The notes under the pieces were generated by a model. It made no database searches. It had not been told where the DNA came from and saw only the letters and a program-made list of their open reading frames with translations. Both the position numbers and the translations under genes were made by a program. From Methylorubrum suomiense (lineage in GTDB: Bacteria; Pseudomonadota; Alphaproteobacteria; Rhizobiales; Beijerinckiaceae), in NCBI RefSeq assembly GCF_022179765.1, contig NZ_BPRE01000007.1, positions 62,001 to 126,000 on the forward strand: a DNA stretch of 64,000 bases, written 5' to 3'. Positions 1-8,809 of this stretch are shown here, one piece after another. The first letter of the stretch is position 1, and the number at the start of each line of letters is the position of its first letter.

Positions 1-246
1 GATCTCGGCTTCCAACGCCGCCCATTCCTCGCGCCCGCCCGGTCCTTCGAGCCGCGCGAGATAGGCGGTGCAATCCGGGAGACCGCAGATCTTCAGCCGC
101 CGCCGGACCCGGTCGTGGAGGAGATCGTCCTTGTCGATGTAGTAGTTGTGGCCCGTACGGGCGATCACCTGCTCCTTCAGAGCGGGAAAGCCGGGATCGG
201 CGCCCGCGAGCGGGGCGCGCTGCAAACGTTCGGGCGGGCAAGTCAC
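1..246 (-). CDS. cheR: CheR-type protein-glutamate methyltransferase, N-terminal fragment cut by the window edge
   Basis: Only the first 82 codons are inside the window. The translation has the all-helical N-terminal domain of CheR methyltransferases: a TGHNYY-I stretch, then a D-D-L-L-H-D-R-V-R-R-R-L-K helix and an 'YLARLE' segment. CheR enzymes methylate glutamates of chemoreceptors with S-adenosylmethionine; the catalytic domain lies beyond position 1. The GTG start at 246 overlaps the cheW stop in a GTGA arrangement, so the two genes are translationally coupled on the minus strand. The family call rests on this short stretch plus the cheW neighbour. Confidence 0.75.
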   Translation of the reverse strand, partial: MTCPPERLQRAPLAGADPGFPALKEQVIARTGHNYYIDKDDLLHDRVRRRLKICGLPDCTAYLARLEGPGGREEWAALEAEI

Positions 247-746
247 GCGGGCTGAATGGTCTCGTTGAAGGCGAACCGTGCGAGGCGGTCGCGCGACTCC
301 GCGGCCAGGGCATCGAGTCGTACCCGCTCCTCCAGCGTCAGGATCCGCGGTAGCGACAGGCGATGAACGAGTTCGTGGCCGCGGGTGAACTCGGCGACGA
401 CGCAGCCATTCAGGCTTCGCTCCGGTTCGACGGGTCGCAGGCTCTCATCCGCCACCTGCATCACATCGAGGGCGCGGTCGACCAGGAGGCCGAGCGACCC
501 GCCGCGGGCAAGGATCACGTGACGGTAGGGGTCGTCCGTCTCCGCGACGTCGCGCAAGCCGAACAGCAGGGCAAGATCGACGACCGGCACCGGTTCGCCA
601 CCGAGATTGAGCAACCCGGCCAGCGGGCCGCCCGAGGCGGGCGGCGCGTGCAGGCGCGGCAACGGCAGGATTTCGCGGATCTCGGCCTGCGGCAGGGCAC
701 AGGGCGTGCCGGCCACGTCGACTATCAGATGGGCGGCGCCCGCCAT
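243..746 (-). CDS. cheW: CheW-like chemotaxis coupling protein
   Basis: The 167-residue protein is a single CheW domain. It opens with 'LIVDVAGTPCALP', followed by 'LPRLHAPP', the 'GLLNLGGEPVPVVDLA' core, 'HVILARGGSLGLLVD' and a 'VMQV' strand, the usual CheW order. CheW proteins bridge chemoreceptors and the CheA kinase in the cytoplasm. The start at 746 is preceded by a GAGGGA ribosome binding site; upstream in-frame starts would add an unstructured Arg/Ser-rich extension. The stop overlaps the cheR start by 4 bases. A longer than usual acidic C-terminal helix follows the domain. Confidence 0.85.
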   Translation of the reverse strand: MAGAAHLIVDVAGTPCALPQAEIREILPLPRLHAPPASGGPLAGLLNLGGEPVPVVDLALLFGLRDVAETDDPYRHVILARGGSLGLLVDRALDVMQVADESLRPVEPERSLNGCVVAEFTRGHELVHRLSLPRILTLEERVRLDALAAESRDRLARFAFNETIQPA

Positions 747-921
747 GCCTCGTCCCTCGCGAGCCTCCGCGGCATCCCGCATCCCAGGAACACCGGCCGC
801 CCCACGGGACGGGCCGGTCATTGATCTAGAGCGACGACCGTACCCGGGAAGCGGGCTGGGTCGGTCGAATGATGGCCAGCATCGGCATCGAGGCGGGCGC
901 TCCTTCGGGCTTGAGCGGCGC

Positions 922-1410
922 TCAGGCGACCTTCTGGCGCGAACGGGTCGGCTTCGGCTCGGGCTCCGGCTCGACCTCGTCTTCGATCCGCCCACCGGGA
1001 CGGCCCAGGCCGATCGACTTGGCGAGCGCCGAGCGCTGCGCGGCGTAGTTCGGAGCGACCATCGGGTAGTCGTTCGGCAGGCCGTAGCGCTGACGATAGG
1101 AATAGGGATCGAGACCGTGCGTGCCGAGATGGCGCTTCAGGGTCTTGTAGGGCTTGCCGTCGACGAAGCTGATGATGGCGTCCGGGGTCACGGACTTGCG
1201 GACTTGGGCCGGCGTGGGCTTCTCGATGGCTTCTTCAGCGGGGGGCGCCGCCGCAGTGGCCGTTCCAAGGCCGGTCAAAGCTGCGTGAACGTTGATGATC
1301 AGGCCCGGAAGCTCGGATGCAGGCACTGAGTTATTCGACACGTAGGACGAAACGATATCACTCGCTAATTCTACGAAGTCGTTGAACGTTTTCTGGCTTT
1401 CTTCCGTCAT
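922..1410 (-). CDS. MucR/Ros-family transcriptional regulator, zinc-site variant
   Basis: This 162-residue protein matches the Ros/MucR family: an N-terminal helical region with 'IVSSYVSNN', a Pro/Ala linker, the 'DGKPYKTLKRHLGTHGLDP' DNA-binding segment at about 84-102, and the diagnostic 'YGLPNDYPMVAPNYAAQRSALAK' block. The family controls exopolysaccharide, motility and cell-cycle genes and behaves as an H-NS-like DNA organiser in Rhizobiales. The residue aligned with the zinc-binding Cys of MucR is Ser81, so the canonical metal site looks incomplete, although His94 and His98 remain. The C-terminus is an acidic Glu-Pro run followed by a basic tail. A paralogue lies at 48662-49066. Confidence 0.88.
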   Translation of the reverse strand: MTEESQKTFNDFVELASDIVSSYVSNNSVPASELPGLIINVHAALTGLGTATAAAPPAEEAIEKPTPAQVRKSVTPDAIISFVDGKPYKTLKRHLGTHGLDPYSYRQRYGLPNDYPMVAPNYAAQRSALAKSIGLGRPGGRIEDEVEPEPEPKPTRSRQKVA

Positions 1411-1603
1411 CCTGCTTGTCCGCTCCTAAGGCCCCCGTGCGCGAAGATCATACGTGTTGCAGGAAGACGCAAGGGAGGTTTTTAAAAAACTACGTTTGCC
1501 TTGTGGGTATTGAGAGTGACGCACTCAAGTCGAGAGCTGTCTGGACAGCGTACTCGGTCAAGTGGAAGGCAACCGCTCCATTCCGAGCCGGACCGTTGAA
1601 GGC

Positions 1604-4600
1604 TTAGCCAGCAAGGGATGTGCGGCCGAACCGGCCGTAGCGCAGGGCGAGCGTCGGAAGGATCAGGAGGTTCAGGACGGTCGAGGTCACGAGGCCGCCG
1701 AGGATCACCAGCGCCATCGGTCCCTCGATCTCGCGGCCCGGTTCGCCGGCGCCGAGCGCCAGCGGCAGGAGGCCGAGGCCTGTCACCAGGGAGGTCATGA
1801 GGATCGGCACGAGGCGATCTGCCGCGCCGTCGATCGCGGTTGCGCGGCTCCAGGCGCGACCTTCGACGGCGGTGAGGTGCTCGTAATGCGAGACCATCAT
1901 GATGGTGTTGCGCAGCGAGATGCCGAACAAGGTGACGAAGCCGACGATGGAGCCGAGAGACACGACGGCTCCGGTCGCCGCCACGGCGGCGACGCCGCCG
2001 ACGAAGGCGAAGGGCAGGTTTACGAGAACGAGGATCAGATTGCGCACCGATCCGGTTACGACGGCGAGCAGCACCACGATGCCGAGGCCGGCGAGGGCCG
2101 AGTAGGCGATGAGATCGCGTCGCGCCTTAGACTGCGCCTCTGCCGCGCCCGCAAAACTCACATAGACCCCGGGCGGCAACTTCACTTCGCGGGCAATCTT
2201 GCGCCGCGCCGCCTCGACGAAGGAGGCGACGTCCCGCTCGACGACGTTGGCCGTGACCGGCTGCACCCTCTGCGCGCCGATATGCTGGACGGCGTATCGG
2301 CCGGAGGTTTCGTAGATGTCGGCGACCTGGGACAGACGGATGAAGCTGCCCCCGCGCACCCGGATCGGCAGGTCGCCAAGATTTGATAATCGGGTCCGCG
2401 CCGCGCGCTCCAAGATGACGGTGACGTTGAAGACGGCGTTGCCCTGGTAGGTCTGTCCGACCACGTCGCCCTGATAGGCGGTGCGTACGATCTCGAGGAC
2501 CTCGACCGCGTCGAGGCCCCAATGGCGCAGATCGTTGGCGCGCAACGATACGTTGATCTGCGGCAGACCCGCGGGCGAGACCACCTGCACGTCGGCCGCC
2601 CCCCGCACTTCGGCGAGTTCGCGGGCGACGTCGCGGGCGGCGGCCTCGATCGCGGCGAGATCGTTGCCGAACACGTTGACGGCCACCGGTGCGGTGAAGC
2701 CCGAGACCGTTTCCTCGATGCGCTCGGTCAGGAAGGTCTTGAGCGAGAAGCCCGCACCGGGCGTGCGAGCCATGACGGCACGGATGCCGGCCTCGGCCTC
2801 CTCCTGGCCTTCGCCATCGAGTCCCGCCGCGAGATCGATATGGATCTCGCTGTAATGGGTGCCGCCCACATCGTAGCCGGCCTCGGCCCGCCCGACTTGC
2901 TGCGCCACGGCGCGCACGCCGGGCACCTCCTTCAGCGCCTTCGTCAGATGCTGCCCGAGCCGCAGCGACTGCTCGAGGGAGGTGCCGGGCGCCGCGGCCA
3001 TGTGGAGGATCAGGTGCCCCTCCTTCAGATCGGGCAGGAACGCGCCGCCGAGGAAGGGCACGACCGCCCCCGCGGCGGCCACCGCCACGACCCCCACCGC
3101 CATCACCCGCTTCGGGGCGCGGTCGATGCGCGCGAGCAGCCGCATATAGGCGGCGCGCGAGCTCCGCATGGGCAGCGGATCGTGCGTGGGCAGTCGCTTG
3201 CGCCGGGCGAGCAGAAGGACGGCGAGGGCGGGGGTGAGCGTCAGCGCCACCGCGAGCGAGGCCAGAACGGCGAGGATGTAGGTGAGCGCGAGCGGCCCGA
3301 ACAGCCGGCCCGCCACTCCGGTCAGCGCCAGGACCGGCAGGAAGACAAGCAGCACGGCGAGGGTCGCGTAGGCCACGGAGGTGCGCACCTCCATCACCGC
3401 GTCGAAGACGATGGCGGGTCCGGGCCGGGGCATGTCCGACCGCCGGTTCTCGCGCAGGCGCCGTACGACGTTCTCCACGCCGATGACCGCGTCGTCCACC
3501 ACCTCGCCGATGGCGATGGCGAGCCCGCCCAGCGTCATCGCGTTGAGACTTTCGCCGATGGCCGCGAGGACGACCACCGCCGCGATCAGCGAGAGCGGGA
3601 TGGCGACCGCGCTGATGAGGCTGGTGCGCCAGTCGAGCAGGAACAGGAACAGCACGACCACGACGAGAAGGCCGCCCAGCGCCAGCGCCTGGATCACGTG
3701 GCCGTTGGCGACAGCGACGAAATTCGCGGGGCGAAACAGGTCGGTGCGCAGCACGATGCCCTCGCGCTCCAGGCTCGGCCGCAATTCGGCGAGCGCCGCC
3801 TCGACCCGCGCGGTGGCCTCGACGGTGTTGGCGCCGATCTGCGCCCCGACGGAGAGCAGGACGCCGGGCACGCCGTCGATCTGCGCCGCGCTGATCGACG
3901 GCTCGGGGGCGTCGCGCACATCGGCCACATCGCCGAGGGTGACGCTGGCCCCGCCCTCGTTGACCAGCACCGTGCGGGCGACCTCCTCCGGCGTGAGCGA
4001 TTGTCCTTCCGTCTGCAGGGCGATGCGCTGGTTGGTGGTGTCGACGAAGCCGGCGCCGCGCACGCCGGTCGCCTTGCGCGCCGCGACGAGCACGTCGTTG
4101 AGGCCGATCCCGAAACGGATGAGATCGCGCGGCCGGACCTGGATCTGGATCGAGCGGAGATCGCCTCCATAGACCAGCACTTCGGCGATACCGGGAACCG
4201 CGAGCAGCCGTAGCCGCAGCCGCCAATCCGCGACGGTGCGCAGGTCGAGGAGCGATCGCGTTGTCGATGTCAGACCAAGAACCAGAACCGTCCCGGTCGA
4301 GGAGGTCAGCGCCGTCATGGTCGGGGCCATGATGCCCTGCGGCAACCGGCTCGCGATGGTCGATAGGCGCTCATTGACGAGCTGGCGCGCCCGATAGATG
4401 TCGGTCCCGGTCGTGAAGGTGGCGGTGACGACGGAGAGCCCCTGGATCGAGGAGGAGCGCAGTGTCGCGATGCCGGGAAGGCCGTTGATCGCGCCTTCGA
4501 CCGTCTGCGTGACGATCACTTCCACCTGCTCCGGGCTCAGGCCGGGTGCCTCGGTCTGGACCGAGACGGTGGGTGGGGCGAATTCCGGAAAGACGTCGTA

Positions 4601-4735
4601 CTTCGCCTCGTTCAGGGCCATCGCACCGTAGACGAGCAGCGCCAGGGCGAGCGCCAGCACCACGCCGGGAAAGCGCACCGCGAAGGCGACGAGGGCGGCC
4701 TGCGGGCCGGTGGCCGGTGACACGGGCGGACTCAA
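1604..4735 (-). CDS. RND efflux pump inner-membrane transporter, CusA/CzcA-like
   Basis: The protein of about 1043 residues has the full RND layout: a first membrane helix near residue 20, a large periplasmic loop starting with 'YDVFPEFAPPTVSVQTEAPGLSPEQVE', a central bundle of helices, a second periplasmic loop, and a C-terminal bundle. TM4 carries 'AIGEVVDDAVIGVEN', giving acidic residues where proton-relay aspartates sit in heavy-metal RND pumps. It should export metals or another toxic solute by proton antiport with the adaptor encoded just upstream. The adaptor stop overlaps a TTG at 4735; a GTG at 4723 is an alternative start. An in-frame ATG at 4939 would overlap the adaptor extensively and is unlikely. 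Substrate is not determined. Confidence 0.85.
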   Translation of the reverse strand: MSPPVSPATGPQAALVAFAVRFPGVVLALALALLVYGAMALNEAKYDVFPEFAPPTVSVQTEAPGLSPEQVEVIVTQTVEGAINGLPGIATLRSSSIQGLSVVTATFTTGTDIYRARQLVNERLSTIASRLPQGIMAPTMTALTSSTGTVLVLGLTSTTRSLLDLRTVADWRLRLRLLAVPGIAEVLVYGGDLRSIQIQVRPRDLIRFGIGLNDVLVAARKATGVRGAGFVDTTNQRIALQTEGQSLTPEEVARTVLVNEGGASVTLGDVADVRDAPEPSISAAQIDGVPGVLLSVGAQIGANTVEATARVEAALAELRPSLEREGIVLRTDLFRPANFVAVANGHVIQALALGGLLVVVVLFLFLLDWRTSLISAVAIPLSLIAAVVVLAAIGESLNAMTLGGLAIAIGEVVDDAVIGVENVVRRLRENRRSDMPRPGPAIVFDAVMEVRTSVAYATLAVLLVFLPVLALTGVAGRLFGPLALTYILAVLASLAVALTLTPALAVLLLARRKRLPTHDPLPMRSSRAAYMRLLARIDRAPKRVMAVGVVAVAAAGAVVPFLGGAFLPDLKEGHLILHMAAAPGTSLEQSLRLGQHLTKALKEVPGVRAVAQQVGRAEAGYDVGGTHYSEIHIDLAAGLDGEGQEEAEAGIRAVMARTPGAGFSLKTFLTERIEETVSGFTAPVAVNVFGNDLAAIEAAARDVARELAEVRGAADVQVVSPAGLPQINVSLRANDLRHWGLDAVEVLEIVRTAYQGDVVGQTYQGNAVFNVTVILERAARTRLSNLGDLPIRVRGGSFIRLSQVADIYETSGRYAVQHIGAQRVQPVTANVVERDVASFVEAARRKIAREVKLPPGVYVSFAGAAEAQSKARRDLIAYSALAGLGIVVLLAVVTGSVRNLILVLVNLPFAFVGGVAAVAATGAVVSLGSIVGFVTLFGISLRNTIMMVSHYEHLTAVEGRAWSRATAIDGAADRLVPILMTSLVTGLGLLPLALGAGEPGREIEGPMALVILGGLVTSTVLNLLILPTLALRYGRFGRTSLAG

Positions 4736-5835
4736 TCGTCGTCGTCCACGGCCGCGGGCGATTGGGCCCTCGCCTCCTCCGACAGCAGCGCCTGTGCCCC
4801 GCGGACGACGATCTCGGTCTCCTCGGTGATGTCGCCGACGACGTAGGCATCCGCCGACATCGCGGCGCCCGACGGGAGCGGATGGCGGGCGAACCCTCCC
4901 TCGCCGATCGCCCGATAGAACCACGCCCCGCCCTGCCAATGCACCACGGCGTCTTCCGGCACGAGGATGCCGTGTGCCGCCCGGTCCGCGGTGATGAAGG
5001 CGAGGGTGCTCATGCCCGGCAGCAGCCCGCTGTCACCCGATACGACGTAGAAGAGGCTGACCCCCTGGATGCGTTGATCGGTGCGGGTGGCGGGCGAGAC
5101 GTAGCGCAGGGCCACGCGCTCGCTCTGTGGCGGGACTTCGGCAAAAGCCGTGTTGGGCTGGCCCTTCAGCACCTCGCCGGGGGGCAGCGTGACTTGGACG
5201 AGGAAATCGGTTCTCTCGATCAGGCGCGTCACCGCCGGGGCGCGCTCGATGATCGCCTTCCCGATCACCGGTCCCCATTCCTGCTGGGCAGTGGCCGCCA
5301 ACGTTCGCAATTGCGATTGGGCCGCGGAGAGGCTCGCCTGATCGGTCTGGTAGGTGCCCTCGGCGGTCTCCAGTTGCACCTGGGTCGCGTAGGGGCCGAG
5401 ATTGCGGGCACGCTGAAAAGCGCTCTTCGAGACTTCGGCCTTGGCCTGGGCAGTCTGAAGCGCGGCCTGCGCGCTGGCATAGGCATTCGTGAGTTCGGTG
5501 ACCCGGGCAAGATCGAGGACGCTGCCATAGGCCTGGATCTCGATGCGGTGGTTGCCCGGGGCGACATCCAGGGTCTCGACGCCGATCCGCTCGCGCTCGC
5601 CGGGGGCGAGCTTCACGACGATGCGCCCACCTTCGATGGCCGTGCGCGACGCGGGCTTCGGCACGGCAGGGGCTTCATGGGCGGGCGATTCCGCCCTGAA
5701 CACTGTTCTCGCTGAGGGAAGTGCGAGGCTCGGGACGCGCTCCAGCAGCCGTGGCTCGACCGCCAATACGAGGCCGCCCACCGCCAGGAAGAGCGCAACG
5801 ATGAGCCAGGACTGTGAGCTGCCTCGCCCCTTCAC
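4732..5835 (-). CDS. RND efflux periplasmic adaptor (membrane fusion protein)
   Basis: The 367-residue protein begins with a membrane anchor ('SWLIVALFLAVGGLVLAV') and has the adaptor order: a lipoyl/barrel strand ('IGVETLDVAPGNHRIEIQAYGSVLDL'), an alpha-helical hairpin rich in Ala/Gln ('ASAQAALQTAQAKAEVSK'), a second lipoyl half and a C-terminal beta barrel ('GILVPEDAVVHWQGGAWFYR'). It links the inner-membrane pump to an outer-membrane channel; no channel gene is seen here. The GTG at 5835 is chosen because the longer in-frame extension starts at a TTG and has no adaptor-like sequence. It overlaps the pump gene by 4 bases. The last residues are a run of Asp. Confidence 0.83.
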   Translation of the reverse strand: MKGRGSSQSWLIVALFLAVGGLVLAVEPRLLERVPSLALPSARTVFRAESPAHEAPAVPKPASRTAIEGGRIVVKLAPGERERIGVETLDVAPGNHRIEIQAYGSVLDLARVTELTNAYASAQAALQTAQAKAEVSKSAFQRARNLGPYATQVQLETAEGTYQTDQASLSAAQSQLRTLAATAQQEWGPVIGKAIIERAPAVTRLIERTDFLVQVTLPPGEVLKGQPNTAFAEVPPQSERVALRYVSPATRTDQRIQGVSLFYVVSGDSGLLPGMSTLAFITADRAAHGILVPEDAVVHWQGGAWFYRAIGEGGFARHPLPSGAAMSADAYVVGDITEETEIVVRGAQALLSEEARAQSPAAVDDDD

Positions 5836-5978
5836 ACGCGTGACCCCCGCCAGCGACTCGAGGCCGCCCGTGTGAATTACCGATTTATCCCGGTTCTGGA
5901 TACCAAAATTGCCCGCCTCGTGAGGGCACGACGGGGATTTTCCCAACTGCGGTAAACGCCAAACGGCTGGGGACTGGG

Positions 5979-6611
5979 TCAGTTCTTCTTGCGGAACGCG
6001 TCGAGGCTGACGACCTCGGCACTGGCTTCCTTGTCGCCCTTCTCGGCCGCCTCGGGCTTCGGAGCCTTGACGCCGTCCTCGGTCTCCTTGCCCTCGCGCG
6101 TCGCCGGCAGCGCCGGAACGATCTTCGGGCCGGCGGCGAGGGGGGTAAGGCCGGTCCCCTTGGGCTTCATCTCGGTGGGCTCGGACGCCGCACCGCGTGG
6201 ACCGATCTTCGGCGTGGCCGGCTGTACCTCGGCGGTCTCTTCGCCCTCGGTGCCGTCGTTCAGGTCGAACTTAAGCCCGAACTGCACCGACGGGTCGAAG
6301 AAGCCGGACAGCGCGTCGAAGGGAATCAGGAGCCGCTCCGGCACGCCGGAGAAGGACAGGCCGACCTCGAAGCTGTGCTCGGTGACGCCGAGATCCCAGA
6401 ACTGGTGCTGAAGAACGATCGTCATCTCCTGCGGGTACTTCTCCCGCAGACGCTGCGACATGCGCACGCCCGGCGCCTCGGTCCGGAACGAGATGTAGAA
6501 ATGATGCTCGCCCGAGAGGCCCTCGCGGGCCGCGTCGGTCAGCACCTTGCGCACGACGCCGCGCAGGGCATCCTGAACCAGGAGATCGTAACGGATCAGA
6601 TCTTCGGCCAT
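5979..6611 (-). CDS. sspB: SspB-type ClpXP adaptor protein
   Basis: Residues 1-130 match alphaproteobacterial SspB: 'IRYDLLVQDALRGVVRKVL', 'HHFYISFRTEAPGV', 'MTIVLQHQFWDLGV' and 'FSGVPERLLIPFDALSGFFDPSVQFGL'. A long flexible Lys/Glu/Pro-rich linker leads to the C-terminal 'VVSLDAFRKKN', the expected ClpX-tethering peptide. SspB binds the ssrA degradation tag and hands stalled-ribosome products to ClpXP in the cytoplasm. The gene lies about 55 bases downstream of the tmRNA coding piece on the same strand. At 210 residues it is within the alpha-type range; the linker accounts for the extra length over the gammaproteobacterial form. Confidence 0.92.
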   Translation of the reverse strand: MAEDLIRYDLLVQDALRGVVRKVLTDAAREGLSGEHHFYISFRTEAPGVRMSQRLREKYPQEMTIVLQHQFWDLGVTEHSFEVGLSFSGVPERLLIPFDALSGFFDPSVQFGLKFDLNDGTEGEETAEVQPATPKIGPRGAASEPTEMKPKGTGLTPLAAGPKIVPALPATREGKETEDGVKAPKPEAAEKGDKEASAEVVSLDAFRKKN

Positions 6612-6664
6612 CGGCGCTCGCTTGTCCGGTCACGGCCGGAGGGCGGCAGCGCCGGGACGTGGAA

Positions 6665-7010
6665 ATTAAGTGGAGGTTTCTGTTGCCAGGTACCTCCGAA
6701 CCCCGCCTATGCGGTGCTACCCGCTAGGACTTTAGGTCGGTTTTTGGCACCGCTTACGCGGCGACAGCCACCGGAGCAAAGTTGTCGTTGGCAACTATTG
6801 CAAAGGCCCGATAACGGCGGAACCATGCCGAGCGAAAGTGCTCCCTTTACGCCCTCGTCGATCCTATTTCGCCCCCGCCGGAGCCCAGGAATTTGCCGCG
6901 TGATGGCCATGCGGCCATCGGTCCTGGGTTCGGGTGGAGGCGCCGGGTACCGCCCCCGGGTCCGATAGGTTTATTGCGAAGAACGTTTATCGCCATAGCC
7001 GGCCTTGCGA
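6665..7010 (-). ncRNA. ssrA: tmRNA, circularly permuted two-piece alphaproteobacterial type
   Basis: On the minus strand the acceptor piece comes first: a T-arm and acceptor strand ending in CGCCTCCACC at 6942-6933. After an intervening segment the coding piece begins with GGGGGCG at 6876-6870, which pairs with that acceptor strand (one G-U). It is followed by the tmRNA hallmark AGGATCGACG. The tag frame runs from the resume codon GCC at 6792 to TAA at 6756-6754 and encodes ANDNFAPVAVAA. This is the permuted arrangement known from alphaproteobacteria, where the precursor is cut into two RNAs. The outer ends (about 7010 and 6665) are estimates. No protein-coding frame here should be believed. 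Confidence 0.93.
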
Positions 7011-7096
7011 CCGGCAAGGGGAATATAGAGGGGCTGACGGCGGTTTTGAAGAGCGATCCGCGCTCAGATCCGCTCCGCATTGCAAGCGTGGCCGAT

Positions 7097-7963
7097 ATGC
7101 CGCCCGATGGCATGCGCGCGTCCCTACCTTCCCCTACGGATTCGCCGCGGTTTTCCCCCTCCCCCGTCGCTCCGCTCCTGTGGATGGGGCGCATCCTCGC
7201 GCTCGTGGCGGTGCCGTTCGTCGTCCTCATCGCCGCGACGCTCCTCGCGATCGCCCTCGTCCGGCTCGTGGGCGATTGGCGTCTGGGTATCGACCCGTTC
7301 ACCCCGACGCTTCAGCGTCCGCGCCTGCCGCTGGCCGAACTCGCCGCCCGTGGAGTCGTGACGGATGCCTTGCGGCAGGGGCTGATGGCGCTCCTCGTGG
7401 TGGCGCTCGCCGCCTGGGCCTGCCGCGGCGCTGGGCCGGGGGCCGTGTGGGCGCGGCTGGGCTTCGCCGCCCCGGCCATACCCCGCGCCTCGACCCGGCG
7501 GCTTCTGTGGTTGCTGCCGCTCTGGCCCCTCATCCATATCGCCTGGGTCACGGCGACCGCCGCGGCGCTCCAGGTCAATTTCGCCCAGGGCGTGCGGATC
7601 TCGCCGTTCCTGTCGCCCTCCATGGTCGCCCTGTGGTTCGCCTTCGTGATCCTGCTCGCCCCGGTCGCGGAGGAGCTGCTCCTGCGGGGCGAGGTCTATG
7701 CGCGGGCGAGCCGGTTCCTTGGGCCGGCCGCGACCATCGTCACGACGGCGCTGATTTTCTGCCTCGCCCATATCGGATTGGAGCCGGCCCCCAGGAACGC
7801 CAACGCGTTTCACGCCCTAGCCCGGCCCCTGACCCTGTTGCCGCTCGCCCTCACCCTCGGTTGGCTGCGCTGGCGTACGGGACGGCTGTGGCCCTGCATG
7901 CTGCTGCACGCGTGGAGCAACCTCGCTCTGGTCGTCTACCAGATCGGGCCCGGTTTACGCTGA
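7097..7963 (+). CDS. CPBP-family intramembrane glutamic endopeptidase
   Basis: A multi-span membrane protein of 288 residues with the CPBP (CAAX protease and bacteriocin-processing) motifs: 'APVAEELLLRGEVY' with the paired glutamates and Arg, 'FCLAHIG' and 'LLHAWSNLAL'. These residues form the catalytic site inside the membrane. The physiological substrate is unknown. A start at 7097 is used because a longer in-frame extension would run back through the tmRNA locus; 7112 is also possible. The N-terminal 25 residues before the first helix are Pro/Ser-rich. It lies 51 bases before thyA on the same strand. Confidence 0.82.
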   Translation: MPPDGMRASLPSPTDSPRFSPSPVAPLLWMGRILALVAVPFVVLIAATLLAIALVRLVGDWRLGIDPFTPTLQRPRLPLAELAARGVVTDALRQGLMALLVVALAAWACRGAGPGAVWARLGFAAPAIPRASTRRLLWLLPLWPLIHIAWVTATAAALQVNFAQGVRISPFLSPSMVALWFAFVILLAPVAEELLLRGEVYARASRFLGPAATIVTTALIFCLAHIGLEPAPRNANAFHALARPLTLLPLALTLGWLRWRTGRLWPCMLLHAWSNLALVVYQIGPGLR

Positions 7964-8014
7964 CTGCGACGATGACTCGACATCCGCTTCGCGGCCCGTC
8001 AGACCTGACCGGAC

Positions 8015-8809
8015 ATGCGCGCGTACCACGATCTCCTGACCCGCATCCTCGCCGACGGCATCCGCAAGGAGGACCGCACCGGCACCGGAACGCTGTCGGT
8101 GTTCGGGCATCAGATGCGCTTCGATCTGGCCGAGGGGTTTCCCCTCGTGACCACGAAGCAGCTGCATCTGCGCTCGATCATCCATGAATTGCTGTGGTTC
8201 CTGAAAGGGGACACCAACGTCCGGTATCTGCGCGAGAACGGCGTCACGATCTGGGACGAGTGGGCCGACGCGCAGGGCGATCTCGGCCCCGTCTACGGGC
8301 GTCAGTGGCGGTCTTGGGAGAAGCCCGGCGGCGGGACGGTCGACCAGATCGCGTGGGTCCTCGACGAGATCGCCCGTAATCCGGATTCGCGCCGACTCGT
8401 GGTCTCGGCCTGGAATCCGGCCGATCTCGATCGGATGGCGCTCGCTCCGTGCCACTGCCTGTTCCAGTTCTACGTGGCGGATGGGCGCCTCTCCTGCCAG
8501 CTCTACCAGCGCTCGGCCGACGTCTTCCTCGGCGTACCCTTCAATATCGCGAGCTACGCTCTGCTGACCGCGATGATGGCGCAGGTGACGGGCCATCGAC
8601 CCGGCGATTTCGTCCATACCTTCGGCGACGCCCATCTGTACGTGAACCATCTGGAGCAGGCCCGCCTCCAGCTCTCCCGTGAGCCGCGCCCCCTGCCCCG
8701 GCTGCGGCTCAACCCGGAGGTCCGTTCCCTGTTCGATTTCACCTTCGCGGACATCGCCATCGAGGACTACGCCCCCCACCCCGCCATCAAGGCACCGGTG
8801 GCGGTCTGA
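8015..8809 (+). CDS. thyA: Thymidylate synthase
   Basis: The 264-residue protein is the same length as E. coli ThyA and collinear with it. It contains '[18 protein letters not shown]', '[13 protein letters not shown]'-type folate/dUMP contacts (here [14 protein letters not shown]), '[11 protein letters not shown]', the nucleophile Cys146 in '[12 protein letters not shown]', and the '[26 protein letters not shown]' block. It converts dUMP to dTMP using 5,10-methylenetetrahydrofolate and yields dihydrofolate. Its stop overlaps the folA start (TGATG), which couples production of the synthase to the reductase that recycles its product. Confidence 0.97.
   Translation: MRAYHDLLTRILADGIRKEDRTGTGTLSVFGHQMRFDLAEGFPLVTTKQLHLRSIIHELLWFLKGDTNVRYLRENGVTIWDEWADAQGDLGPVYGRQWRSWEKPGGGTVDQIAWVLDEIARNPDSRRLVVSAWNPADLDRMALAPCHCLFQFYVADGRLSCQLYQRSADVFLGVPFNIASYALLTAMMAQVTGHRPGDFVHTFGDAHLYVNHLEQARLQLSREPRPLPRLRLNPEVRSLFDFTFADIAIEDYAPHPAIKAPVAV

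Noticed and set aside
2127..4226. Long Arg/Ala-rich frame inside the RND pump gene
   Set aside because: It is a shifted frame of a well-supported transporter gene; its composition has no family features.
6707..7302. Short frames across the tmRNA locus
   Set aside because: The permuted tmRNA explains this DNA; a protein gene would have to share it without any domain signal.
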